In this document: positions 10,608 through 19,691 of the stretch, one piece after another
Layout of the letters: each line of letters begins with the position of its first letter
Numbering within the stretch: position 1 is the first letter of the stretch
Assembly (NCBI GenBank): GCA_938082505.1
Contig: CALLLH010000003.1
Location: 62,001-126,000, forward strand
DNA: 64,000 nt
Origin: an uncultured Flavobacteriales bacterium
GTDB taxonomy: Bacteria; Bacteroidota; Bacteroidia; Flavobacteriales_D; Sanyastnellaceae
Direction: 5' to 3'
The notes under the pieces: model-generated
What the model saw: only the letters and a program-made list of their open reading frames with translations
What the model was told of the DNA's origin: nothing
The model's database searches: none
Position numbers and translations under genes: made by a program

Positions 10608-12172
10608 CTAGGGCGAAGATGCACCAAGGGCACCAACATTTCCTCCATCGAGATGCCCCCGTGCTGGAAGGTTCCCTCCAGGTATCGGACAAAGCGGTTG
10701 AAGTTGTTGGGATACACCATGAAATCGCGTTCCTGGGCGAAAATATACCGGCTCGAGAGGTGGGATTTCGGCAGCCCGAAAGCCTCGGGATCGGTGACGG
10801 CGAAAACGTCATCGCCATGCCGCAGGTTCCTCCCCGTCTTGTAGCGCGGATTGTCGGTGACCTCCTTCTCCCCTTGGACCTTGATGGGGTTGTCCACCTG
10901 TACCGTGCCATGATCGGAAGTCAGGACGACGTCCATGCCCTCCTCCGCTGCGCGGTCCAGCAGTTCCCTCAATGGACTGTGTTCGAACCAGCTCATGGTC
11001 AACGACCGGTATGCCCCCTCGTCCTCCGCCAATTCCTTGATGATTTCGCTTTCCGTCCGGGCATGGCTGAGCATGTCCACGAAGTTGAAGACGACGGCCG
11101 TGAAGTCCCGATCCTTGATCTGATGGAACCCCTCGAGCAATTTCCTTCCCGCGGAGAGGTCGGTGATCTTGTGGTATCCCCACGTCCCCTTGAAGCCCCA
11201 GCGCTCCAGTTGTGCCCCGAGCAATTCAGACTCATGGGCATTCTTGGACCCTTGGGCTTGCTCGTCCTTCCACCACTGCGGGTGGACCTTGGCAATGCGT
11301 TCGGGCACCATTCCGGCGAACATGGCATTGCGCGCATACTGTGTGGCCGTGGGAAGGAAGCTCCAGTGCATTCGTTCCGATTGCACCTGCCAGGCACCGG
11401 CCAATGCCGGCCCCAAGGCACGCCATTGGTCATATCTGAAATTGTCGATCAGAACGAACAGGGTTTTTTTCCCCTGCTCGAGCAGTGGCTTCACGGATTG
11501 GGCCATGACCTTGGGCGCCAACAAGGGATCCTCGTCGCCGTCGCACCGGTCGAGGTCGGCCACCCAATCCCCGTAATGGGAAGTCACGTATTTGGCGAAC
11601 TGCCTTCCCGCATCGACCCGCTGCATCATCAGGACTTCGGCCATGCCCTGATCCCCGGAAGCCGACAATTCGAGGTCCCAGTGCACGAGCCGCTTGTGGA
11701 TGTCCTCCCAATCCTCCTTTCCCAGACGGTCCATCAGCCGCATCCCGAGCTCACGGAATTCCCGCTGGTAGTCGCTCATGGCCTTCTCTCCCACCAACCG
11801 CTTCTCATCCAGGATTTTCTTCAGGGACAACAGGATCTGGTTCGGATTCAATGGCTTGATGAGGTAATCCGCCATTTTGGAGCCGATGGCCTCCTCCATG
11901 ATGTGCTCCTCCTCACTTTTGGTGATCATCACGCAGGGCAGGTGGGGTCGGCGGTCCTTGATGCGCTGCAAGGTCTCCAATCCGGTGAGCCCCGGCATGT
12001 TCTCATCGAGGAACACCACGTCCACGATGCGCTCATCCTCCAACGCCTCAAGGAGGGCAGCACCGTCCGTGAAACCGGTCACCTCGTAGCCCTTGCGTTG
12101 CAGAAACAGGATGTGTGGCTTCAGCAGGTCGATTTCGTCATCGGCCCAGAGGATGTGTGGAGTGCGCGTCAT
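10604..12172 (-). CDS. porX: T9SS-associated response regulator with C-terminal PglZ domain (PorX)
   Basis: Receiver ILWADDEIDLLKPHILFL...VFLDENMPGL plus PglZ-like alkaline-phosphatase fold (LIDNFRYDQW...TSDHGT). Confidence 0.9.
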   Translation of the reverse strand: MTRTPHILWADDEIDLLKPHILFLQRKGYEVTGFTDGAALLEALEDERIVDVVFLDENMPGLTGLETLQRIKDRRPHLPCVMITKSEEEHIMEEAIGSKMADYLIKPLNPNQILLSLKKILDEKRLVGEKAMSDYQREFRELGMRLMDRLGKEDWEDIHKRLVHWDLELSASGDQGMAEVLMMQRVDAGRQFAKYVTSHYGDWVADLDRCDGDEDPLLAPKVMAQSVKPLLEQGKKTLFVLIDNFRYDQWRALGPALAGAWQVQSERMHWSFLPTATQYARNAMFAGMVPERIAKVHPQWWKDEQAQGSKNAHESELLGAQLERWGFKGTWGYHKITDLSAGRKLLEGFHQIKDRDFTAVVFNFVDMLSHARTESEIIKELAEDEGAYRSLTMSWFEHSPLRELLDRAAEEGMDVVLTSDHGTVQVDNPIKVQGEKEVTDNPRYKTGRNLRHGDDVFAVTDPEAFGLPKSHLSSRYIFAQERDFMVYPNNFNRFVRYLEGTFQHGGISMEEMLVPLVHLRPR

Positions 12173-12251
12173 GTGATTGCTTCAATGGCGAATGCTTGCA
12201 ATTATTTTATGCCCGCGGTGCCAATGCAAAGAAAGGTGCCAATTTTCGGCC

Positions 12252-13505
12252 ATGGCTGCCCGTCCCAAGCTGCTCAACGACCCGGTTTACGGGTTCATCC
12301 AACTTCGCCACGCCGATTTCACGGAAGTCATGGACCACCCGTGGGTCCAACGCCTGCGCCGAATCAGCCAACTTGGATTGAGCCACCTCGTCTATCCCGG
12401 AGCGGTCCACAACCGCTTCCACCACGCGATTGGCGCGCTCTTCCTCATGCAAGAAGCCCTGGATTCCCTTCGTGAGAAAGGCGTCGTCATCACGGAGGAA
12501 GAGTACCGAGGGGCCTGCTTTGCCATCCTTCTGCACGATGTCGGGCACGGCCCTTTCAGCCATGCCCTGGAGCACTCCATCGTCCGTGGCGTCCACCACG
12601 AGGAGATCAGCACGCTCATCATGAATGAGCTCAATGCCCAGTTCCACGGCAAGCTCGATGTGGCCATCGAGATCTTCAACAACCACCATCCCAAGGGTTT
12701 CCTTCACGACCTTGTCTCCAGCCAGCTCGACATGGACCGCATGGATTACCTGCGGCGCGACAGCTTTTTCACCGGGGTCAGCGAGGGCATGATCAGTTCG
12801 GAGCGGATCATCCGCATGCTCAATGTCCACGAGGGACGCCTCGTGGTCGAGGAGAAGGGCATCTACTCCATCGAGAAGTTCATCATATCGCGCCGTCTGA
12901 TGTACTGGCAGGTGTACCTGCACAAGACGGTGCTGGCCGCGGAATGGATGATGATGCGCATCCTCGAGCGCGCGGGTGAGCTCGCGCGCAGGGGGGAAGA
13001 GGTGTGGTCGACTCCCGCCCTTGCACCGTTCCTGAATGAGGACCTGGACCGCGCACGGTTCCTGGCGGATGCCGATGTCCTGGCCTCTTTCTGCGCCTTG
13101 GATGACAACGATCTCATCTGCTGCATCAAAGCTTGGCAAGGCCACGGGGACCCGGTCCTGTCCAGGATGTGCCGTGGGCTCATTGACCGCCGCCTGTTCA
13201 AGATCGAGCTGCGCAATGAGCCGTTTGATCAGGATGACATTGCCGAGCGGCTCGAGGCCGTTTCCCTGGCTTATGGCCTGTCGATGGAGGAGGCGTCCTT
13301 CTTCGTCTTGCACGACAGGATAGACAACCGCGCCTACTCCACTGCTTCCAATGGCATCACGATGCTGTACAAGGATGGCTCCGTAAGGGATGTGGCCGCC
13401 GCATCCGACCACCTGAACCTCAGCACCCTGAGCATGACGGTGGAGCGGCATTTCCTGGCTTACCCCAAGGAAATACCGCCCCGACCGCAGGCCCTCAAAG
13501 GGTGA
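12252..13505 (+). CDS. HD-domain phosphohydrolase (dNTPase-like)
   Basis: PWVQRLRRISQLGLSHLVYPGAVHNRFHHAIGALFLM, LLHDVGHGPFSHALEHS; probable ATG at 12252. Confidence 0.88.
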   Translation: MAARPKLLNDPVYGFIQLRHADFTEVMDHPWVQRLRRISQLGLSHLVYPGAVHNRFHHAIGALFLMQEALDSLREKGVVITEEEYRGACFAILLHDVGHGPFSHALEHSIVRGVHHEEISTLIMNELNAQFHGKLDVAIEIFNNHHPKGFLHDLVSSQLDMDRMDYLRRDSFFTGVSEGMISSERIIRMLNVHEGRLVVEEKGIYSIEKFIISRRLMYWQVYLHKTVLAAEWMMMRILERAGELARRGEEVWSTPALAPFLNEDLDRARFLADADVLASFCALDDNDLICCIKAWQGHGDPVLSRMCRGLIDRRLFKIELRNEPFDQDDIAERLEAVSLAYGLSMEEASFFVLHDRIDNRAYSTASNGITMLYKDGSVRDVAAASDHLNLSTLSMTVERHFLAYPKEIPPRPQALKG

Positions 13506-15042
13506 TCTCCTCTCCTTGGGAATCGTAGAGGTGATGCTCGAGCAACTCCATGGAAGAGTTGCTCTCTACATGGATTTTCATCCCGAAGGACTTCCTCCAT
13601 TGCTTGAGCTGATTGTTCCAGAACCCCTTGGTGATGTATGCTTCCACCATGGGGTGCAGGATCAGCGTCGTCTGCGCGACACCACGGTCAGCTGCGGCTC
13701 CGAGCGCGGCCACGATGGCATCCGTCACAAGGATGCTCGCCGTAACCTGTCCGGTGCCGTTGCATGATGGACACAACTCCGACGTTTTGATGTCGGTGAC
13801 GGGGCGCACGCGTTGCCGCGTGATTTCCACCACACCGAACCGGCTGGGAGCCAGAACGTTGTGCTTCGCCTTGTCCGGCTTCATCGCTTTGCGCAGGGCC
13901 TCCGTCAGTTCGCGGCGGTTGCCCGTCTCGCCCATGTCGATGAAATCCACACAAATGATGCCGCCCATGTCCCGCAACCTCAAGAGGCGCGCTATTTCCG
14001 TTGCGCACTCGAGGTTGGTCGCGATGGCGTTCTCCTCCTGGGAGGTGGCGCCCGCCTTCCGGCCACCGGAATTGACGTCGATGACGTGCATGGCCTCCGT
14101 GTGCTCGACGATGAGGTAAGCTCCGCTGCGCAGGTTGACCTGGCGGCCGAAGCTCGCCTTGATCATCCGGTGCACACCGCGGTCGTCGAATACATCCTTG
14201 GCCTTTGACTCCTTGACGATGTCCACCTTGTCCGGGGCGATGCCCGCAAGAAACTCGCGCACTTCGTTGGCTACGTCAGGGTCGTTGACCAGAATCTGGG
14301 AAAAATCTGGCGTCAACAGGTCCCTCAACAGGGAACTCGTCTTGTTGATTTCACCCAGAACACGCTGGCGGGGTTTGGCATTGCGCAGATTGGCATGCAA
14401 TTCCTTCCAGCGGCTACTCAATTCTTCGAGATCAGAGTGCAAATCGGCAGCCCCCTTTTCCTGGGCGACGGTCCTCACGATGATCCCGCAGTTCTCCGGA
14501 CGGATGCTCTGCAGCAGCACCCTCAGGCGCTTCCGCTCACTCTCCTTCTGGATGCGTTGGCTGATGCTGATCTTGTTCGAAAACGGGACCAGCACGAGGT
14601 ATCTGCCTGCCAAGGTGACCTCGGTTGTCAACCGGGGGCCTTTTGTGGAGATGGCCTCTTTCGCGACCTGCACGAGCACATTCTGGCTCGCGGAGACCAC
14701 GTCTTTCATATTGCCCTTCTTGTCGATGTCCGACTCCAACTTGAAGTTGGCCAGGTCGGCTGTCGTCTGCGTCCCTTTGATGGCACGCTGGGCATATTTC
14801 TTGAAACTTCGGTACTGCGGTCCCAGATCGAGGTAGTGGAGGAAAGCATCCTTGGGATGTCCTACGTCCACGAATCCCGCGTTGAGACTGGGCAGCACCT
14901 TCTTGACCCGGCCGAGGTAAATGTCCCCGACCGTATATTCCTGGTCGCCTTTGTCCTCGTGGAGTTCGACCAAATGGCCGTCCTCCAACATGGCAATGCG
15001 CAACCCGGACGTGGTCTTATTGATGACCAGTTCGATGTTCAC
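13495..15042 (-). CDS. rng: Ribonuclease G/E family endoribonuclease
   Basis: 515 aa; S1-like N-terminus (YTVGDIYLGRVKKVLPSLNAGFVDVG), GGIICVDFIDM, SELCPSCNGTG. Confidence 0.92.
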   Translation of the reverse strand: MNIELVINKTTSGLRIAMLEDGHLVELHEDKGDQEYTVGDIYLGRVKKVLPSLNAGFVDVGHPKDAFLHYLDLGPQYRSFKKYAQRAIKGTQTTADLANFKLESDIDKKGNMKDVVSASQNVLVQVAKEAISTKGPRLTTEVTLAGRYLVLVPFSNKISISQRIQKESERKRLRVLLQSIRPENCGIIVRTVAQEKGAADLHSDLEELSSRWKELHANLRNAKPRQRVLGEINKTSSLLRDLLTPDFSQILVNDPDVANEVREFLAGIAPDKVDIVKESKAKDVFDDRGVHRMIKASFGRQVNLRSGAYLIVEHTEAMHVIDVNSGGRKAGATSQEENAIATNLECATEIARLLRLRDMGGIICVDFIDMGETGNRRELTEALRKAMKPDKAKHNVLAPSRFGVVEITRQRVRPVTDIKTSELCPSCNGTGQVTASILVTDAIVAALGAAADRGVAQTTLILHPMVEAYITKGFWNNQLKQWRKSFGMKIHVESNSSMELLEHHLYDSQGEEITL

Positions 15043-15103
15043 GCGTCAATACATGACGGCGGCATCACGCGAGGGGAAAGCCCTTGTGACGCCACCTGTT
15101 GCG

Positions 15104-15196
15104 TCACTTCTTCTTCTTGTGACGGTTCTTGCGTAGACGCTTCTTCTTCTTGTGCACGGCCATCTTATGGCGCTTGCGCTTTTTTCCACTAGGCAT
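15104..15196 (-). CDS. Small, highly basic 30-aa protein, resembling a conserved Bacteroidetes ribosome-associated small protein
   Basis: Minus strand ATG at 15196 to TGA at 15104 reads MPSGKKRKRHKMAVHKKKKRLRKNRHKKKK*. Absent from the ORF track because of its size; sits between rng and the TPR gene. Confidence 0.75.
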   Translation of the reverse strand: MPSGKKRKRHKMAVHKKKKRLRKNRHKKKK

Positions 15197-15207
15197 AGTA
15201 GGAGATT

Positions 15208-15837
15208 TTATGAGTTCGTTGAATTCTGTTCGAGGAGGACGATGCGTTGTTGCACCGCCGCCTCAATCACGGTATCCGGAGAAAGCGGGAGAAACCGCCT
15301 GTAACTGGCAAGCGCCAAGCCCGGATTTCCGAGGCGCTCGTGGCATTGTGCCTGGAAGAACCAGGCATTGTTTGCAGCACTGTCCACGACGAGCGCGCGC
15401 TCGAAATGAATCAGGGCCTCGGCGGGAGCTCCGCCGTCCAGCTCCAGCATGCCCAGCTGGATCAGGGGTTCGGACCGATCAGGGGCCAGCTCAATGGCTT
15501 GCGCAAAGCGCTCCCTGGCTTTGTCGATCTGTCCGGATTGGATGCTGAACCGACCCAGTTCGATGACGGCATCCACGTTCGGGGGGTCTTGTTCGGCCAA
15601 CGCTTTCAAGGCCAGAATACCCGCCATGGGATTCGGGCCGTTGACCTGGTTTATGGCGTCCTGGACCGGATCCACGCCTTCCTCTCCGTCCAATGCAACG
15701 GGGAGGTCCGGCTCGGCATAGGCCTCGGGACTTCTGGGAATCACCTGCCAAACGAGCACTGCCAACACCACACACAATCCCCCGATGATCAGGGGCAAGG
15801 CGCGGTTGGTGGTGCTGTCGTTGGACATGGTGTACAA
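15208..15837 (-). CDS. Membrane-anchored TPR protein
   Basis: 209 aa; N-terminal TM ALPLIIGGLCVVLAVLVWQVI followed by TPRs; conserved position between HU and rng. Confidence 0.85.
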   Translation of the reverse strand: MYTMSNDSTTNRALPLIIGGLCVVLAVLVWQVIPRSPEAYAEPDLPVALDGEEGVDPVQDAINQVNGPNPMAGILALKALAEQDPPNVDAVIELGRFSIQSGQIDKARERFAQAIELAPDRSEPLIQLGMLELDGGAPAEALIHFERALVVDSAANNAWFFQAQCHERLGNPGLALASYRRFLPLSPDTVIEAAVQQRIVLLEQNSTNS

Positions 15838-15838
15838 A

Positions 15839-16129
15839 TCAGTTCGCGGAAACCTTCGACTTCACGTTTTCCATGAAGCTCTTGGCCGGCTTGAACGAGG
15901 GGATGTTGTGCGCGGGAATTTCGATGGTCTTGTTCTTCAAGATGTCCCGGCCCGTCTTCTTGGCGCGACGCTTGATGATGAAACTTCCGAAGCCACGCAG
16001 GTAAACGTTGTGTCCACTTTCGAGTGAATCACGTACAGACTCCATAAACGCTTCCACGGTCGCTTGAACGTCTTGGCGTTCGATTCCCGTCTTGTCAGAA
16101 ATGCGGCTCACGAGGTCCGCCTTGGTCAT
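15839..16129 (-). CDS. HU-family DNA-binding protein
   Basis: MTKADLVSRISDKTGIERQDVQATVEAFMESVRDSLESGHNVYLRGFGSFIIKRRAKKTGRDILKN; probable start at 16129. Confidence 0.95.
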   Translation of the reverse strand: MTKADLVSRISDKTGIERQDVQATVEAFMESVRDSLESGHNVYLRGFGSFIIKRRAKKTGRDILKNKTIEIPAHNIPSFKPAKSFMENVKSKVSAN

Positions 16130-16171
16130 CTTATTTTCAGTCACCTTGCTGGATGATTTGAGTGTCAATCA

Positions 16172-16188
16172 ATTGAATCCTATTCAAT
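16172..16188. promoter_or_regulatory. Palindrome in the HU gene leader (candidate operator)
   Basis: ATTGAAT-CCT-ATTCAAT, a perfect 7-bp inverted repeat, between a minus-strand TATTTTTG box (16203-16196) and the HU start. Confidence 0.35.
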
Positions 16189-16218
16189 GGGCCGGCAAAA
16201 ATAGGACACCGAGGGCAG

Positions 16219-17328
16219 ATGACACGCCCCCTTCTTGTGAATGGCCATCTTTGGGGTGTGACTTCGCGCCATCCACTGACCACCGACCTGATTGAATGGT
16301 ACGCCAACCACGCGCGCCCATTGCCCTGGAGATCCGCTCCGAACCCTTATTCCACGTGGCTCTCCGAAGTCATCCTGCAACAGACACGGGTCGACCAAGG
16401 CACCGCCTATTGGGAACGGTTCATGGTCGCATTTCCGACCGTCACCGATCTAGCCAACGCCACGACAGATGAGGTCATGGCCCTTTGGAAAGGACTCGGG
16501 TATTACAGCCGGGCGCGCAATCTGCACAATGCCGCACGGCACATCGTCACCGAATTGGACGGCGTTTTCCCAGCCAACGCCGAGGAATGGCGGCGGCTGC
16601 CGGGCGTCGGAGCCTACACTGCGGCCGCCATCTCGAGCATATGCTACGGAGAACCCGTACCCGTGGTGGACGGCAATGTCCAGCGCGTGATGTCACGCCT
16701 CTACGACATCGAAGACCCTGTGGACCGCAAGGCCGGTCGCGAGGCCGTGGAGGTCGCGTGTCGCGCCCACCTCGATGCCGAGTCACCGGGCGACTCCAAC
16801 CAAGCCTGGATGGAACTAGGTGCGCTCATCTGTTCACCACGTGCACCTCAATGTCAACGATGTCCAATCGCCCATGGCTGTCTGGCCCGTGAACGCGGCA
16901 CTGCTGCGAACCGGCCGGTGAAGCAGCCTAAAAAGGCTGCGGTGGAAGTCGAGGTCCAGTTCACCATCCCCACGCGGAAAGGGCAGGACGGAAAGGTCCA
17001 ATGGTGGGTGGAGCGTCGCCCTGAAATCGGCATCTGGTCCCAGCTCGAGGCCTTTCCCTGCACGATATCGCCGCTTTCACCCGTGGCTCAAGGCCTTTTC
17101 GCTGCTGGGGAGCACGGCGGGGAACTGCGGTTCGGACCTGTGCCACACGTACTCACGCATCGGAAAATGACCGCGTGGTTCACCTGCGCGGAAATGCGGC
17201 AGGATGCGGGCATGTCCGAGCCCGAATCGCCGGGGCGATGGGTCGACGTGGAGGGAGGTGTGGCCAATTGGCCACGCCTCATCGACAAGGTCTTGCCGGA
17301 ATTGAGGACCTGGATTGTGAAGATTTGA
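16219..17328 (+). CDS. mutY: A/G-specific adenine glycosylase
   Basis: PLPWRSAPNPYSTWLSEVILQQTRVDQGTAYW, LPGVGAYTAAAISSICYGE, CxxxxxxCxxC pattern in CSPRAPQCQRCPIAHGC. Confidence 0.95.
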   Translation: MTRPLLVNGHLWGVTSRHPLTTDLIEWYANHARPLPWRSAPNPYSTWLSEVILQQTRVDQGTAYWERFMVAFPTVTDLANATTDEVMALWKGLGYYSRARNLHNAARHIVTELDGVFPANAEEWRRLPGVGAYTAAAISSICYGEPVPVVDGNVQRVMSRLYDIEDPVDRKAGREAVEVACRAHLDAESPGDSNQAWMELGALICSPRAPQCQRCPIAHGCLARERGTAANRPVKQPKKAAVEVEVQFTIPTRKGQDGKVQWWVERRPEIGIWSQLEAFPCTISPLSPVAQGLFAAGEHGGELRFGPVPHVLTHRKMTAWFTCAEMRQDAGMSEPESPGRWVDVEGGVANWPRLIDKVLPELRTWIVKI

Positions 17329-17376
17329 GGTTTTGAGCAAAGGGCTGCTTGACTGCCGTTCGGTACTTTGCATCGG

Positions 17377-17799
17377 ATGTCCGGATTGAACAAAGTGATG
17401 CTGATCGGTCGGCTCGGCAAGCCACCGGCCCTGCGCTGGCTCGAAAGCGGACAGGCCATGTGCAAGCTGTCCATTGCCACCTCGGAACGCTACAAGGACA
17501 AATCCGGCCAGCTGCACGAGCGGACCGAATGGCACCAGGTCGTGTTGTGGCGGGAACTGGCTGAAACCGCAGACCGCCTCCTTGAAACAGGTCAACAGGT
17601 CTTCATCGAAGGCCGGTTGCGCACCCGCTCTTGGCAATCCGCAGAGGGTTCCGAGCACCGGGCCACTGAAATCGTGGCGGACCGGCTGGAAATCCTCTCG
17701 CCGAAGGGCGGTACCGGCACCGAAGATGCCTCCAACGATGCCGCTGATGCCGGCTCTTCGGGACCCCACCCCATGGATTCCTCACCCCTGCCCTTCTGA
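17377..17799 (+). CDS. ssb: Single-stranded DNA-binding protein
   Basis: MSGLNKVMLIGRLGKPPALRW...TEWHQVVLWRELAETA...VFIEGRLRTRSW. Confidence 0.95.
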   Translation: MSGLNKVMLIGRLGKPPALRWLESGQAMCKLSIATSERYKDKSGQLHERTEWHQVVLWRELAETADRLLETGQQVFIEGRLRTRSWQSAEGSEHRATEIVADRLEILSPKGGTGTEDASNDAADAGSSGPHPMDSSPLPF

Positions 17800-19691
17800 T
17801 GGTCGACCTCTCGGGAATCCACGTTTGGATTGCGGCTGCGACATCATTGATGCTGCTGCTGGCCAGCGCTTTCATTTCCGGAAGCGAGATTGCCTTCTTC
17901 TCGCTGGACCCCCAGGAAAGGAAGTCCCTCGAGGACTCCGATGACAGCAGATCCAAACTCGTGCTGTCCCTGCTCAACACGCCGGATGCCGATCGAGGTC
18001 CGCGTCAACTGCTGGCCACCATCCTGGTGCTGAACAACACGGTGAACATCCTGATCATCCTGCTGTCCACAGTCATGCTGCAGCATTGGCTCGATGAACT
18101 CCCCCCGGTGGTCGGAACCCTGCTCCATGTCTTCGGGGTGACTTTCCTGATCGTCCTGTTCGGCGAAGTCCTGCCCAAAGTGTATGCCAACCGTTACCCT
18201 CGGGCCCTCGCCGAGCGCATGGCCAGGGTACTCAGCCTGTCCAAGGGCGTTCTGCGCCCGGTCTGGCATCCGCTGAATGCCATGGCCTCATGGCTCTCCC
18301 CCCGCAAGGGAATGGCCACAGAGCTCTCCGTGGAAGACCTCGAGCACGCGGTCAATGTGACGGACTCGGGAGAGCGGTCCGAGGAGGAAAGCCGCATCCT
18401 GAGCGGCATCGTGAACTTCGGCTCAAAGGATGTCAAACAGATCATGCGTCCGAGAACGGATGTGACCTCCTTTGCCCATGATCTTCCTTGGTCAGCACTG
18501 AAGACGGCCATGGCGGAATCGGGATTCAGCCGCGTGCCCATCCATGAGGAGGGGCTGGATCAGATTCGGGGCATCCTCTATGCCAAGGATTTGCTGCCCC
18601 ACCGCGGAGAGGAGAGTTTCGATTGGAATTCCCTCCTCCGGCAGCCCTTTTTCGTGCCGGAGAACCGGATGATCGACGACCTGCTCCGGGACTTTCAGTC
18701 CATGAAGGTGCACCTGGCCGTGGTCGTCGACGAATATGGGGGCACCAGCGGCATCGTCACCCTCGAAGACGTGATCGAAGAGATCGTAGGGGACATCGCC
18801 GATGAATTCGACGATGAAGACGTGCTGTACTCAAGGGTCGACGAACGAACGGTGGTCTTCCAAGGCAAGACCGCGCTGGTGGACGTTTACCGCATCCTCG
18901 ACATCGATGGAGGCAATTTCGAGTCCGCCAAGGGCGAGAGCGACACCCTTGGTGGCTTCGTCGTGGAGCAATTGGCCCGCCTTCCCAAACCCGGCGAGTC
19001 GCTGGTCTTCGATGGCATACAGTTGTTGACGGAGGCCTCCGATCGGCGGAGGGTACTCCAGGTGAAAGTCGTACTTCCCGAAGATGGGGGAGGCGCAAAG
19101 GGAGGCGTTGCCGGCATCGGCCGCAGCGGATTGGGCACCCTGCTCCTCCTGGGCTGCCTGGCATTGGGTTGGGGATGCTCCTCCCCTCCACCTGTTCCCC
19201 GGCCCGCCGGCTATTTCCGAATCGCCATGCACGACACCACGTACAGGGAGGTCGCATTGGACTGTCCCGTGTCCCTGTCCATGTCCTCCATTGCCCTGCT
19301 CGAACCCGTGCAGGATTTTGCACCGGACAGTTGCTGGTTCAACCTCGTATATCCCGGTTACCAGGCCAGACTGCATTGCACCTATGCAGGCGGAGTGGAC
19401 CTGGAGGCGGTCGCCGAGGACGCTTTCCAACTGGCCTATGAGCATGAGGTCAAGGCCGATGCCATCCAAATGCGCCAGCGGGATTATGCCACCGGAGGGC
19501 AGTCCACCATCTGGCGCATAGCCGGGGATGCGGCGAGCCCATTGCAATTCCTCTGTACGGATGGACAGAATCAATTCCTGCGGGGTGCTCTTTATTTCGA
19601 AGTCCGGCCGAACGGGGATTCCCTGGCGCCGGTGGTGTCCCGCATGGAGTTGGACATCGAATACCTCATGGCGAACCTCCATTGGCTGTGA
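17799..19691 (+). CDS. gldE-gldD: GldE-GldD fusion: CorC/HlyC-type CBS membrane protein continuous with the gliding/T9SS protein GldD
   Basis: N-terminal ~430 aa: DUF21-like TM region, CBS pair, CorC domain (VVVDEYGGTSGIVTLEDVIEEIVGDIADEFDDE). C-terminus: LGTLLLLGCLALGWGCSS...GYFRIAMHDTTYREVALDCPVSLSM...CWFNLVYPGYQARLHCTY, GldD-like. No stop between. Confidence 0.88.
   Translation: MVDLSGIHVWIAAATSLMLLLASAFISGSEIAFFSLDPQERKSLEDSDDSRSKLVLSLLNTPDADRGPRQLLATILVLNNTVNILIILLSTVMLQHWLDELPPVVGTLLHVFGVTFLIVLFGEVLPKVYANRYPRALAERMARVLSLSKGVLRPVWHPLNAMASWLSPRKGMATELSVEDLEHAVNVTDSGERSEEESRILSGIVNFGSKDVKQIMRPRTDVTSFAHDLPWSALKTAMAESGFSRVPIHEEGLDQIRGILYAKDLLPHRGEESFDWNSLLRQPFFVPENRMIDDLLRDFQSMKVHLAVVVDEYGGTSGIVTLEDVIEEIVGDIADEFDDEDVLYSRVDERTVVFQGKTALVDVYRILDIDGGNFESAKGESDTLGGFVVEQLARLPKPGESLVFDGIQLLTEASDRRRVLQVKVVLPEDGGGAKGGVAGIGRSGLGTLLLLGCLALGWGCSSPPPVPRPAGYFRIAMHDTTYREVALDCPVSLSMSSIALLEPVQDFAPDSCWFNLVYPGYQARLHCTYAGGVDLEAVAEDAFQLAYEHEVKADAIQMRQRDYATGGQSTIWRIAGDAASPLQFLCTDGQNQFLRGALYFEVRPNGDSLAPVVSRMELDIEYLMANLHWL

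Noticed and set aside
8373-12475. Large plus-strand ORFs (546 aa at 8373; 630 aa at 10583) opposite ald, tsaE and porX
   Set aside because: Antisense to clear conserved genes; composition typical of reverse-frame translation in GC-rich DNA.
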